From the NCBI RefSeq assembly GCF_003024685.1, contig NZ_PYLQ01000002.1, positions 137,062 to 201,061 of the forward strand: a stretch of 64,000 bases of DNA, read 5' to 3'. The position numbers and the translations under genes are program-made. Below the pieces are notes generated by a model. The model was given only the letters and a program-made list of their open reading frames with translations. It did no database searches and was not told the DNA's origin. The DNA is from Faecalibacillus intestinalis. GTDB taxonomy: Bacteria > Bacillota_I > Bacilli_A > Erysipelotrichales > Coprobacillaceae. This document shows, one piece after another, positions 44,479-53,808 of this stretch (positions within the stretch are counted from its first letter, which is position 1; each line of letters begins with the position of its first letter).

Positions 44479-45318
44479 ATGAGTAAAATTGTATTTTTAG
44501 ATGTTGATGGAACTTTAATTGACTATGAAACAAAGTTACCTGATTCAGCAAGAAAAGCTGTTGATCAAGCCAGAGCTCATGGACATAAAGTCTATATTTG
44601 TACAGGTTGTTCTAAAGATGAAATCTTACAAAGAAATCTATGCGAGCTAGATGGGATGATTTTAGGAAATGGAACATACGTGGAAGATCATGATCATGTT
44701 ATTATGCATCAAGCGATGCCTTTAGAAGAAGTAAAAAAGGTGGTTCATTGGTGTCAAGAAAGAAATCTTGCTTTTTACTTAGAAACAAATAGTGGGGTTT
44801 ATTGTAATGATCAAATGATTAAAGATGGACCAGCTGTCATGATTAAATACGGTCAAGGTAAAGGTGCAGATCTTTCAAATGCAACAGAAAAGGCAAAAAG
44901 CTTTATTGATTCTTTTACGTTAATTCATGGAGATGAATTTTATCGTGAAGATGTTAATAAAATAGACTTTATTATTCGTGATTATCAAGATCATTTAGAT
45001 GCAATTACTGCCTTTCCTCATTTAGCACATAATACTTGGGGAGGAAAAGGGGAACTTGCATTATTTAGTGATTTGGGTCCTACAGGAATTAATAAAAAAC
45101 ATGCCATCGAAGTGTTGTTGGATTATTTAAAATTGGGTAAAGAAGATACGATTTCTTTTGGTGATGCTAAAGTTGATTTATCGATGTTTGAATGTTGTGG
45201 TTTCAATGTTGCTATGGGTAATGGTGGACCAGAGATCAAAGAGGCCGCTGATTATATTACCGATGATGTAAATGATGATGGTTTATATAATGCTTTTAAA
45301 TATTTAAAATTAATTTAA
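44479..45318 (+). CDS. HAD-superfamily (Cof-type) phosphatase, copy 1
   Basis: 279 residues; motif I FLDVDGTLIDYE, motif II in YICTGCS, motif III/IV FGDAKVDLSMFE. Cap type IIB as in Cof proteins, which act on sugar phosphates or flavin intermediates. Start follows AAGGAGAA. Very similar to the next gene. Confidence 0.9.
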   Translation: MSKIVFLDVDGTLIDYETKLPDSARKAVDQARAHGHKVYICTGCSKDEILQRNLCELDGMILGNGTYVEDHDHVIMHQAMPLEEVKKVVHWCQERNLAFYLETNSGVYCNDQMIKDGPAVMIKYGQGKGADLSNATEKAKSFIDSFTLIHGDEFYREDVNKIDFIIRDYQDHLDAITAFPHLAHNTWGGKGELALFSDLGPTGINKKHAIEVLLDYLKLGKEDTISFGDAKVDLSMFECCGFNVAMGNGGPEIKEAADYITDDVNDDGLYNAFKYLKLI

Positions 45319-45329
45319 GGAGAGAACTT

Positions 45330-46169
45330 ATGAGTAAAATTGTATTTTTAGATGTCGATGGGACATTAATTGATTATGAAGCAAAATTACCTGCTTCAGC
45401 CGCAAAAGCTGTTGATCAAGCTAGAGCCAATGGACATAAAGTGTATATTTGTACAGGTTGTTCGAAAGCTGAAATTCTACAAAGAAATTTGTGTGATTTA
45501 GATGGTATGATTGGTGGAAATGGTGCTTATGTTGAAGATAACGGACATGTTGTTATGCATCAAGGATTATCTAAAGAAGATGTAAAAAATATTGTTGATT
45601 GGTGTAATGAAAGACATATTGGTTTTTATTTAGAAGCTAATAGTGGTATGTATTGTAATGATTATATGTTAGAACAAGGACCTGAAACCATGGTAAAATA
45701 CGCTAAAGGCAAAGGGGCAAGCTTAGAGAATGCCAAAAGTTCTGCTCAACATTTTATTGATGGTTTCATTCATTTACAAGGGGATGAGTTATACCGTGAC
45801 GATGTTAATAAAATCAGTTTCATTTTAAGAACATATCAAGATCATTTAGATTCTAAAGTAGACTTCCCTCATTTAGTTGCGAATACTTGGGGAGGTAAAG
45901 GAGAAGTTGCATTATTTGGTGATTTAGGACCTACAGGTATTACTAAAAGACATGCTATTGAAGTTCTATTAGATTATTTACATGCAGATGCTAAAGATAC
46001 GATTTCTTTTGGTGATGCTAAAATTGACTTATCGATGTTTGAATGTTGCGCTTATAATGTTGCGATGGGTAATGGTGGCTTTGAAATTAAAGAAGCCGCT
46101 GATTATATTACTGATGATGTAAATGAAGATGGTTTATACAATGCCTTTAAATATTTAAAATTAATTTAA
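45330..46169 (+). CDS. HAD-superfamily (Cof-type) phosphatase, copy 2
   Basis: 279 residues, the same length as copy 1 and near-identical in the motif regions (FLDVDGTLIDYE, ICTGCSKAEILQRNL, FGDAKIDLSMFECC). The two are 11 nt apart in one operon and come from a tandem duplication. Divergence is mainly in the cap, which sets substrate choice. Confidence 0.9.
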   Translation: MSKIVFLDVDGTLIDYEAKLPASAAKAVDQARANGHKVYICTGCSKAEILQRNLCDLDGMIGGNGAYVEDNGHVVMHQGLSKEDVKNIVDWCNERHIGFYLEANSGMYCNDYMLEQGPETMVKYAKGKGASLENAKSSAQHFIDGFIHLQGDELYRDDVNKISFILRTYQDHLDSKVDFPHLVANTWGGKGEVALFGDLGPTGITKRHAIEVLLDYLHADAKDTISFGDAKIDLSMFECCAYNVAMGNGGFEIKEAADYITDDVNEDGLYNAFKYLKLI

Positions 46170-46171
46170 AG

Positions 46172-46200
46172 TTGCTTAAATTAATTTTATTTGATAGAAT
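46172..46200 (+). promoter_or_regulatory. promoter of the riboswitch-exchanger transcript
   Basis: TTGCTT (46172-46177), 17 bp, TAGAAT (46195-46200), just before the Mn2+ riboswitch. Confidence 0.7.
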
Positions 46201-46206
46201 GACCTC

Positions 46207-46333
46207 ATAAAAGGGAGTAGCTTGCCAAGCACTTGGTTCACTTCTTCGTCAGTACAGTTATAAAATTTATAACTCGGAAAGTGATTGAATAGCGAGACTT
46301 TTACTGCAATGCAGTAGGAGTCCGCTTTTTTTA
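46207..46333 (+). promoter_or_regulatory. yybP-ykoY manganese riboswitch
   Basis: The two conserved loops are visible: AAAGGGAGTAGC near the 5' end (about 46210-46221) and AGCGAGACTTTTAC (about 46291-46303) after the middle helices. The second loop is shared with the terminator, the usual ON-switch layout. It leads an ion exchanger gene. Confidence 0.82.
46292..46332 (+). terminator. riboswitch terminator
   Basis: GCGAGACT / AGTCCGC outer stem with inner TACTGCA / TGCAGTA stem, then seven T. It competes with the Mn2+-binding loop. Confidence 0.85.
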
Positions 46334-46368
46334 TACCTACTGCAAAATATAAGGAAGGAGTAATCGTT

Positions 46369-47292
46369 ATGATTCAACAAGTTATTATTTTATTAGTAGG
46401 TTTTATTTTTCTAGTAAAAGGAGCTGATTGGTTTGTAGAAGGGGCGGCAAGCATTGCTAGAAAACTGGGTATTCCCCAACTAATCATCGGTCTTACAATT
46501 GTTGCTATGGGAACCAGTATGCCTGAAGCTGCTGTAAGTATTACGGCTGCCTTACAACAAAATGCAGGGATTACTATTGGGAATGTGGTAGGTAGTAATA
46601 TCTTAAATATTTTTATTATTTTAGGAATTACAGCCTTGATCACCAATGTAAAAATACAAAAATCAACCATTCGTTATGAAATTCCCTTTATGATTTTTAT
46701 AACAATCATTCTCATGATCTGTGGTATGACGGATATGAAAATTACTTTTATTGAAGGTATTTTCCTTTGGATTCTTTTTATTGCTTATCTTGTTTATTTA
46801 TTTATCATGGCAAAAAATGGTGAAACTCAAGAAGAAGAAAAAGATATTCCTGTTTGGAAATGTCTTATATTCATCCTTATTGGAGGAATCTTAGCTGTTA
46901 AAGGAAGTGATTTTGCAGTAAGTGGAGCTAGTGCTATTGCTCGTTATTTTGGGATGAGTGAACGATTTATTGGTTTAACTATTGTTGCTTTTGGAACTTC
47001 ACTGCCCGAACTTGTTACATCAGTCACTGCAGCAAAACGTGGTAATGCTGGAATTGCGATTGGTAATATTGTAGGAAGTAATATTTTTAATATTCTTTTT
47101 GTTATTGGGACAACTTCTCTAATTTGTAATGTTCCTTTTGAAAGTAAATTTTTGGTTGATACAATCATTGCAATTATTGCTGGTTTAATTCTATGGTTTG
47201 GTACAATGAAACATCAAGAATTAAGGAAACCTTGTGGTATTGTTATGCTTCTTTGTTATATGTTTTATTTCATTTACTTATGCCTTATGTAA
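46369..47292 (+). CDS. CaCA-family cation/sodium exchanger
   Basis: 307 residues with about ten membrane segments in two inverted halves. Each half carries the alpha-repeat motif (GTSMPEAAVSITAALQQNAGITIGNVVGSNILNI and its partner around GTSLPELVTSVTAAKRG). Family members exchange Ca2+ for Na+. The Mn2+ riboswitch in front suggests that this one exports Mn2+. GGAAGGAG precedes the start. Confidence 0.9.
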   Translation: MIQQVIILLVGFIFLVKGADWFVEGAASIARKLGIPQLIIGLTIVAMGTSMPEAAVSITAALQQNAGITIGNVVGSNILNIFIILGITALITNVKIQKSTIRYEIPFMIFITIILMICGMTDMKITFIEGIFLWILFIAYLVYLFIMAKNGETQEEEKDIPVWKCLIFILIGGILAVKGSDFAVSGASAIARYFGMSERFIGLTIVAFGTSLPELVTSVTAAKRGNAGIAIGNIVGSNIFNILFVIGTTSLICNVPFESKFLVDTIIAIIAGLILWFGTMKHQELRKPCGIVMLLCYMFYFIYLCLM

Positions 47293-47410
47293 ATCTTATT
47301 TACAAAAAAATAAATTAAATATTTCTTAAATGTAAATGGTGCTCCATTTACATTTTTTTATATTTCAAAAACAAATAAAATCAATAAACTAGTAAACGAG
47401 GTGAGAAGTG

Positions 47411-47815
47411 ATGAGTCAAAGAGAAGAAAAAGTATTATCTTTACATACGCATGGTTATAACTGTGCTCAAGCTTTAATTTGTAGCTATCAAGATATTTTA
47501 CCCTTTGAAGAAAAAGAACTCTTCAAACTTACAGAAGGACTTGGAAGAGGCGTTGCTGGTTTAGAAGAAATGTGTTGTATTCCTATTTTAATTGCTATGA
47601 TCTATTCTTGTTTGAAAACATGTGATGGAAATGTAGAAAATCCTCAGTCTAAACTTAAAAGTTATGCTTGTGGTAAATGTTTAGCTATGGATTTTAAAGA
47701 ACAGGCAGGAAGTTTATGTTGCCATACTCTTTTAAAGGAAAATAAAGAGAAGAAAAGATGCTGTAGTGATTTATTAAAAATGGGAATTGCTATTTTGGAT
47801 GATTGTTTGAAATAA
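47411..47815 (+). CDS. C_GCAxxG_C_C-family cysteine-rich protein
   Basis: 134 residues with GYNCAQALI near the N-terminus and several conserved Cys (MCCIPIL, CGKCLAMDF, CCHTLL). The family's middle motif is altered here (GLGRGVAGLEEMCC). Thought to be redox or metal-binding; function unknown. Start 47411 follows GAGGTGAG. Confidence 0.8.
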   Translation: MSQREEKVLSLHTHGYNCAQALICSYQDILPFEEKELFKLTEGLGRGVAGLEEMCCIPILIAMIYSCLKTCDGNVENPQSKLKSYACGKCLAMDFKEQAGSLCCHTLLKENKEKKRCCSDLLKMGIAILDDCLK

Positions 47816-47825
47816 AAAAGAAGAA

Positions 47826-48713
47826 CTAATCTTCTTTAAGTTCTTCAATAATTTCATTATCTATTTTACGATTTGTTTCTACTCTTCTAGCAACCTTAAT
47901 TTTATAGTCTAAATTTGCTTGATAATTCAAAGAAAACAAACATGAATAAAGAATATTTAAAACAATATTCATAGATTCCAAAGAAGTAAATCCTGCAATT
48001 TTAGAAAATGATTTTTCTCGAGTAGAAATATTTAAAGAAACATCCGCTAAATCAGAAAGTCTATTTTTACCAAGACTTGTAATAGCGATAATAGGTACAT
48101 TATTCTCCTTTAAATATTGTGCAGTTTTTAAAAGAGTAGGGGTTTCTCCTGAATAAGATAAACAAATAGCACATTCATTACTGGTTGTCATAATAGCATC
48201 TTGAAATTGATTATCTTGAACAGGTTCAATATAGGCTCTTTTATGAATACGATTAAGTTTGAATACAAATTCTTCACCAATAAAATTTAAATTAGCTACC
48301 GCAAATACTTTAATAACATCTGCTTTTGCCATAATACGCAAAGCTTTTTGTAAAGTATCATGTTGAATAAGTGATGCCGTATCTTTAGCACTTTCAATAT
48401 GTAATTGTGTTATTTTATGAGCAATTTGCATCATTGTATCTTGATTTGTAAAAGGAAAGTTAGGATCTATTTCTTGAAAATGATTATTTAAATAGATGAC
48501 TTCATCTAAAAAAGATTCTTTAAAATCTGACCATCCTTGAAAACCTAGTTTATGGGCAATTCGAATGATGGTAGAAGGGGCTGTATAGGTTTCATCACCT
48601 ATCATTTTAGTAGAATAGTCTTTTATTTGTTCTTGTTTTTCTAATATGAAATCAATGATTGTTTTTTCATTATACGAGAAAATATCTTGTTTCATTTGTT
48701 CTTGTAAAAGCAT
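47826..48713 (-). CDS. RpiR/MurR-family transcriptional regulator
   Basis: 295 residues: N-terminal HTH of RpiR type (YTAPSTIIRIAHKLGFQGWSDFK) and a C-terminal SIS sugar-phosphate domain (AICLSYSGETPTLLKTAQYLK). Divergent from the two MFS carriers with a 46-bp gap, so it probably regulates them in answer to a sugar phosphate. Confidence 0.92.
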   Translation of the reverse strand: MLLQEQMKQDIFSYNEKTIIDFILEKQEQIKDYSTKMIGDETYTAPSTIIRIAHKLGFQGWSDFKESFLDEVIYLNNHFQEIDPNFPFTNQDTMMQIAHKITQLHIESAKDTASLIQHDTLQKALRIMAKADVIKVFAVANLNFIGEEFVFKLNRIHKRAYIEPVQDNQFQDAIMTTSNECAICLSYSGETPTLLKTAQYLKENNVPIIAITSLGKNRLSDLADVSLNISTREKSFSKIAGFTSLESMNIVLNILYSCLFSLNYQANLDYKIKVARRVETNRKIDNEIIEELKED

Positions 48714-48759
48714 GTCATCACCTCTTTATTTATTATATAAAAAATTAAGGGAGGAAAAA

Positions 48760-49923
48760 ATGGATTTATTAAAACATTATAAAAATAGTTATTTAAGTTA
48801 TTTCTTAATGTATTTTTTCTTTTTTTTCAGTCTTGCTTTCTTTTCAGGATTTCTATCTGTTTATTTAATGGATCAAGGCTTTAGTGCTTCACAAGTAAGT
48901 TTTGTTGTTTCTTGTTCATTTATTTTATCTGTGATCGTTCAACCTTTTATTGGTAAATTAAATGATGTTTATGAATCAAAATATGTTAATGGTGTTTTAT
49001 TATTAATTGCAGGCCTTTTAGGAATTGTCTTTATGTTCTTAAAAAATATTTATTTAATTGCACTTGTTTATAGTCTTGTTTTATCAATTACCAATGGAAC
49101 AAATCCAATCATTGAAAGAATGGCTGTTCTATCAAGATTCAAATATGGTTCTATTCGTGTGTGGGCTACCATTGGCTATGCCGTTGCGACAATTATATCA
49201 GGATATATTTATAAAAACATTGGAGCTTATAGTCTTTATGTTTTCTTTGCGATAGGAGAACTTTTATGTGTTATAGGTCTATTAGGTACGCAAAGTATTC
49301 TACCTCCTGTTGAAAAGATAAATGAAAAGATTTCGATGTCATCCGTTTTTAAGATTAAACATATTCCTTATTATTTAATTATTGTTTGCTTATTTTATGG
49401 TATTACCAATGTTCATCATCTTTATTTACCAGCTATGTTAAAACAGAGTGGATTACCAATCAATAACGTCTCAAATGTTATCTTTGTTTCTACTTTATCA
49501 GAAGTTCCTGTAACCTTATTATCTCATTTTTATATGAATCGTTTTTCAAATAAACAATTATTAATGAGTGTTTTTATTTTACTATGCATTCAATTTTTTA
49601 CTTTTAGTTTTCTATCATCACTTATTATCCAAATCATGATTGTTTTTCTTACAAAAACAGTTGCTACTATGGCTTTTGTAATGATTAATTTAAGAATTAT
49701 TTCAACCATTGTTGATAATGCTAGACAAAACACCGCTTTGTCTCTTGTTTCAGCTTGTAAAAGCTTTGCATCTATTGTCTTTCAAATGCTTGCTGGTTAT
49801 TTGATTGATTTTACAGGTTATCAAATGTTTTATTTTGTTTTATTTATTTGTAGTGTTATTGGTATTGTCCTTGTTTTCTTTTTTAAAGTACCAACCAATA
49901 AAGATTTAAAAGTATTTCATTAG
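48760..49923 (+). CDS. MFS transporter, copy 1
   Basis: 387 residues, twelve predicted membrane helices. Start at 48760 has GGGAGG upstream. N-terminus LKHYKNSYLSYFLMYFFFF, and FIGKLNDVYESKYVN as the loop 2-3 motif. Looks like the sugar/nucleoside-type branch (LacY-like PF12832/MFS_1). Substrate unknown; RpiR context suggests a sugar. Confidence 0.88.
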   Translation: MDLLKHYKNSYLSYFLMYFFFFFSLAFFSGFLSVYLMDQGFSASQVSFVVSCSFILSVIVQPFIGKLNDVYESKYVNGVLLLIAGLLGIVFMFLKNIYLIALVYSLVLSITNGTNPIIERMAVLSRFKYGSIRVWATIGYAVATIISGYIYKNIGAYSLYVFFAIGELLCVIGLLGTQSILPPVEKINEKISMSSVFKIKHIPYYLIIVCLFYGITNVHHLYLPAMLKQSGLPINNVSNVIFVSTLSEVPVTLLSHFYMNRFSNKQLLMSVFILLCIQFFTFSFLSSLIIQIMIVFLTKTVATMAFVMINLRIISTIVDNARQNTALSLVSACKSFASIVFQMLAGYLIDFTGYQMFYFVLFICSVIGIVLVFFFKVPTNKDLKVFH

Positions 49924-49932
49924 GAGGATTTT

Positions 49933-51090
49933 ATGTTAGAACGTTATAAAAATAGTTATTTATGTTATTTTCTCATGTATAATTTCTATTATTTATCATG
50001 GGCTATCTTCTCTGCTTTAATTTCTATTTATTTATTAGATAAAGGTTTTAAAGCAAGTGAAGTTTCTTTAGTTGTTTCTACTTCTTTTTTAACATCTATG
50101 ATATTTCAACCAGTGATTGGTATGTTTAGTGATCGTTATGATGTTAAAAAAGTCAACTTTGTTTTATTTACTTTAGCAGGTATTGGTGGTCTTGCCTTTA
50201 TGTTTGCTTCTTCTTTAATAACCATTACAATTGGTTATAGTTTTGTATTAACTTTAATTAATGGTACAAATCCTGTTATGGAAAAGATTGCATCCTCTTC
50301 TCCATATCAATATGGAAAAATAAGAATTTGGGGAACCATTGGATATGCTACTGGTTCATGGCTTGCAGGAATGATTTATCAACTTATTTCACCATCAGCC
50401 ATCTTTATTTGTTTTATCATTACAATGATTCTTTGTATCATTGGCCTACTAGGTACCCAAACACCTAGTGAACTTGGTCAAAACAATGAAGAAAAAACAA
50501 AAACAAGTACACTCTTTCATAACTATAAATACCTATATTATTTAATCATTGCTGCTATTTTCCAAGGAATTACAAATATGGCTAATACTTATATTCCAGC
50601 TATGTTTCAAAATGATGGTTTAAAAGTAAGTCTTGTTTCTACTATTTTATCTTTTGCTGTCTTATGTGAAGCACCTCTAGTTTTATTTTCACATAAATTC
50701 ATGGATAAACTTACTAACAAAAGATTACTTATCATTGCTTATAGTATGATTACTATTCAATTTTTATGTTATGCCTTAAATGTTTGGTTACCACTTAAAG
50801 TCATTATTACTTTAATTACAAAACATCCTTCAGGTATGTTATTTATTATGATTAATTTAAAAATTGTTAGTACACTTGTTCCTAAAGAACATCAAATTAC
50901 AGCACTTGCTTTTGTACAAACTTTAAGAAATCTAAGTTCTATTATTTTTCAAAACATTGCAGGACAAATACTTGATATTTCTTCTTATCAAATCCTATTT
51001 GCTTTATCATTAATTGTTATTGTAGTAAGTTTTGTTCTTGTTATCCTCTTTAAAGTTCCTTCTGGAAAAGATCAAAAACTCTTTAATTAA
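49933..51090 (+). CDS. MFS transporter, copy 2
   Basis: 385 residues, 9 nt after copy 1 with AGGAGG between. Same architecture (LERYKNSYLCYFLMYNFYY, GMFSDRYDVKKVNF, KVPSGKDQKLFN end matching KVPTNKDLKVFH). A clear tandem paralogue, diverged through the whole length. The two may handle related substrates or form a pair. Confidence 0.88.
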   Translation: MLERYKNSYLCYFLMYNFYYLSWAIFSALISIYLLDKGFKASEVSLVVSTSFLTSMIFQPVIGMFSDRYDVKKVNFVLFTLAGIGGLAFMFASSLITITIGYSFVLTLINGTNPVMEKIASSSPYQYGKIRIWGTIGYATGSWLAGMIYQLISPSAIFICFIITMILCIIGLLGTQTPSELGQNNEEKTKTSTLFHNYKYLYYLIIAAIFQGITNMANTYIPAMFQNDGLKVSLVSTILSFAVLCEAPLVLFSHKFMDKLTNKRLLIIAYSMITIQFLCYALNVWLPLKVIITLITKHPSGMLFIMINLKIVSTLVPKEHQITALAFVQTLRNLSSIIFQNIAGQILDISSYQILFALSLIVIVVSFVLVILFKVPSGKDQKLFN

Positions 51091-51097
51091 AAATCGA

Positions 51098-51123
51098 GGA
51101 CAATGCTTAGCATTGTCCCCTTT
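51098..51123 (+). terminator. terminator of the MFS operon
   Basis: GGACAATGC / GCATTGTCC with a TTA loop, then a short T-rich tail. Confidence 0.7.
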
Positions 51124-51134
51124 ATTCAAATAAT

Positions 51135-51338
51135 TTAATTCTTATTCTTTAAATCATTATTAAATACATCTTCTAATTCTAATTCTAATACTTCATCTTC
51201 AGGAATTTCTAAAAAAGCTATCGCTTCTTTAAAAGACATTTTGAGTTTTGTCATAATACTTTTGATATTTCTAACTCTCTCACTTTTTATTGCTTCTAAT
51301 TCTAAAATTTCACCTAAATTACACATATCCACTCTCAT
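51135..51338 (-). pseudogene. C-terminal fragment of an Rpn-family gene
   Basis: 67 residues starting MRVDMCNLGEILELEAIKSERVRNI. It repeats the C-terminal end of the adjacent Rpn pseudogene (MCNLGEALELEARQEE...VEHVRNI), so it is a duplicated tail without a nuclease domain. Confidence 0.65.
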
Positions 51339-51348
51339 AAAACATGCA

Positions 51349-52279
51349 CTATGCTTGAAAATAAGGCATAATTTCTTGTCTTTCTTTTTCTGTTAGTTTT
51401 AAAATATCCATGGCTTTTTCAAGTGAACAATGAAATTCATCAATAATATTTCTTACATGTTCTACATCCTTTCTTTTGCTTTCTTCTTGTCTTGCTTCTA
51501 ATTCCAATGCTTCTCCTAAATTACACATATCTCTCATCCTTTCTTTAAATTCTTCATCATCTAAGCCATATTCTTTTATTACTTCATTCTTTTCTTGATA
51601 ATTCAATGTATTATTCAATAATGCACCTATAGGCATTAGTATTTCATCATAGCTTTCATACTTATCATTAGGACTATGCCCTTTGCTTAAGTATATCATA
51701 AGTTGTTCTTCTTTATCATAACTTTCTCTTTTTTCTTGATAATTTCCACTTAAATGATTTTCTGCTATTTTGAGTTGATTGATGCAGCCATCTTTACTCT
51801 TTGTAGCTTGTGGCATGATCCAAAATGAATACACTTTTTTTCATTCCATCATAGTTTTCGCTATCATATTCTCTTCCCCATTGACTGGAAATCATTCTTG
51901 AACTATAGGCAATGCTTCTTGTGACAAGATGATATTTTGTATAAGGATTGTTTTGGATTTCAATATTGATGTAGACTCTTTTGGTTGATTGATCTATTTG
52001 TGGTAAATCGATATAGAAATAAATATCATAGCACATTAAGCCCTCATCCTTGATAAAAGCTTCTTTATCCATTAAATAAAAATGAGGATTGCCGATTTTA
52101 TCACCAATACGAACTCCTTTAATCAATTTTTTTATTTCATCTAATGAAAGATACTTTGCTTCTTCAACAAAATAAGAAATGATTCTTGCAAGCATATACG
52201 GATGTCCTATCAGCATTTTACAATACTGATCATACATGATTGTTTTATTAGAGCTTGTTATAAAATTTAATTGTTGCAT
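51349..52279 (-). pseudogene. Rpn-family nuclease/transposase, frameshifted
   Basis: Two overlapping frames form one gene. The first part (from 52279) has KTIMYDQYCKMLIGHPYMLARI and the D..E core (YIDLPQIDQSTKRVYINIEIQNN). After GMKK a run of seven A (51835-51841) shifts the frame; with six A it continues KKVYSFWIMPQA into the second part. One-base slippage explains the break. The whole would be about 309 residues. Confidence 0.85.
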
Positions 52280-52330
52280 AAGTAGTTCCTCCTACTATAT
52301 ATATCGTTTATTTTTTTACTTTTTTCTTCA

Positions 52331-52371
52331 AAAAAATAAAAAAACTTACGAATTTTTTATTTCGTAAGTTC
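52331..52371 (-). terminator. terminator of the arsC transcript
   Basis: AACTTACGAA / TTCGTAAGTT stem and a T-run on the minus strand, overlapping the last codons of arsC. Confidence 0.7.
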
Positions 52372-52749
52372 TTCTTTAAGTTTTAATATTTTCTCTTCGA
52401 TTTCATGAATCACTTTTATAAATTCTTGATCCTCTTTTCCCGTTGGATCATCAAGTTGCCAATTATCATCAAATTCTTTACCAACAAAAGGACAACCAAC
52501 ATTACATCCCATTGATATTAGCATATCTGCTTGAGGTATTTCATTGATCAACTTTGGATGTTGTGTCTTTTCCATATCTATTCCATACAAATTTTTCATT
52601 AAACGAACAGCGTCTAGATTTATTTGATTTTTGATTTCACTTCCTGCTGAATAGCTTTCAAAAACATCACTTGCAAGATGTTTTCCTAAAGCTTCAGCAA
52701 TTTGACTTCTACAAGAATTGTGAACACATATAAATGCAACTTTTTTCAT
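52357..52749 (-). CDS. arsC: arsenate reductase/low-Mr tyrosine phosphatase-type
   Basis: 130 residues. P-loop VHNSCRSQ, and the second and third Cys in MGCNVGCPF, matching thioredoxin-linked ArsC. Reduces arsenate to arsenite. No arsB or arsR is adjacent, though a flavodoxin remnant lies upstream. Confidence 0.9.
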   Translation of the reverse strand: MKKVAFICVHNSCRSQIAEALGKHLASDVFESYSAGSEIKNQINLDAVRLMKNLYGIDMEKTQHPKLINEIPQADMLISMGCNVGCPFVGKEFDDNWQLDDPTGKEDQEFIKVIHEIEEKILKLKEELTK

Positions 52750-52763
52750 TACTTTAAATCCTC

Positions 52764-53276
52764 TTATTTAATACTTTTAACTAATTGAATAACTTCACCT
52801 AATTTTGAAGATTCTTTTATACTTCCTTTATCTTCCATATTAGGAACACAAATAATACCAAGATCTTCCCATTTTAAATAAGATGTCATGGCTTTATATT
52901 GACTTATCGCTGCATCAAAAACATGATCAGCTCCAGCATCTAATAATAAAGCTGTTTGGTGGAAATGAAACCCTGTGCTTCCACCTGCATACATACGATC
53001 AATGACAGTTTTTAATTGAGCAGTCATATCAAACCAATAGATGGTGATGCAAAAATCATAATATCTGCTTCTTTTAAATGTGTCCATACTTGTTCCATAT
53101 CATCTTTTTGAACACATTCTCCTTGATGTGACCAACAATACTTACATCCTAAGCATCATTGATACAATATTTAATTTAACAACATCATGACCTTTAACAT
53201 TTTCCATAAATGTATTAATCATAATTTCTGTATTTCCACCTCTACGTGGACTTACATTTAATAAAACAATTTTCAC
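52764..53276 (-). pseudogene. flavodoxin/NADPH-FMN reductase-like gene with two frameshifts
   Basis: From a GTG at 53276 it reads KIVLLNVSPRRGGNTEIM (FMN phosphate loop). A shift near 53155 leads to CLGCKYCWSHQGECVQKDD with four Cys. A second shift near 53045 leads to IYWFDMTAQLKTVIDRMYAGG. Each piece alone is partial. The original was a roughly 175-residue iron-sulfur-type flavodoxin. Confidence 0.8.
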
Positions 53277-53370
53277 ATTTACTTCTTCCTTTTCCTTAAA
53301 TAATACTAACATAAATTGATTATCTTTCATTCATTTTTTATAATAAATTAAAGGAAAAGGAATGATCATT

Positions 53371-53670
53371 ATGAATGAAGAATTAATTTATCAAGTATTA
53401 GAAACAGTAGGAGAAATACCTAAAGGATGTGTGGCAACATATAAACAAATTGCTTGTTTAATTGGTAGAGAAAAAAATAGTCGTTTAGTAGGTAAAATAC
53501 TAGCAAATGCCTCATATTATGGACATTATCCTTGTCATCGTGTCGTTAATTTTCAAGGAAGACTTGTTCCTGGTTGGTTTGAACAAAAAGAATTATTAAA
53601 AAAAGAAGGAATTACTTTTAAAGATGATCATCATGTTGATTTAAAAAAACATCAATGGAAAATAAAATAA
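53371..53670 (+). CDS. methyltransferase-like DNA alkyl-repair protein (MGMT/ATL)
   Basis: 99 residues, only the C-terminal MGMT fold: VLETVGEIPKGCVATYKQIACLIG and active-site PCHRVV with Cys. So it could be a short alkyltransferase. The start at 53371 has GGAAAAGGA at about 10 nt; an ATG at 53362 is too close. A decayed copy lies at 58121-58216. Confidence 0.9.
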   Translation: MNEELIYQVLETVGEIPKGCVATYKQIACLIGREKNSRLVGKILANASYYGHYPCHRVVNFQGRLVPGWFEQKELLKKEGITFKDDHHVDLKKHQWKIK

Positions 53671-53713
53671 AAATCTAATATTTGATGAAATTCATCAAAT
53701 ATTAGATTTTTAT
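53671..53713 (+). terminator. long-stem terminator
   Basis: AAATCTAATATTTGATGAA and its exact complement flank a single A; folding leaves a small loop and a T-run. Confidence 0.8.
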
Positions 53714-53748
53714 ATACAAAATTATTTTTAATCATATATAATTGTATT

Positions 53749-53803
53749 GCACCTTTTCTTTTAATTTAGCTTGAACAACTTTATTAAAAAAGGTGCTTTT
53801 TTT
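53749..53803 (+). ncRNA. possible 55-nt hairpin RNA
   Basis: TATAAT at 53737-53742 precedes GCACCTTTT by 6 nt; AAAAGGTGC then T8 ends at 53803. The RNA would be one long hairpin with terminator. It could instead simply be a terminator. Confidence 0.3.
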
Positions 53804-53808
53804 ATACC

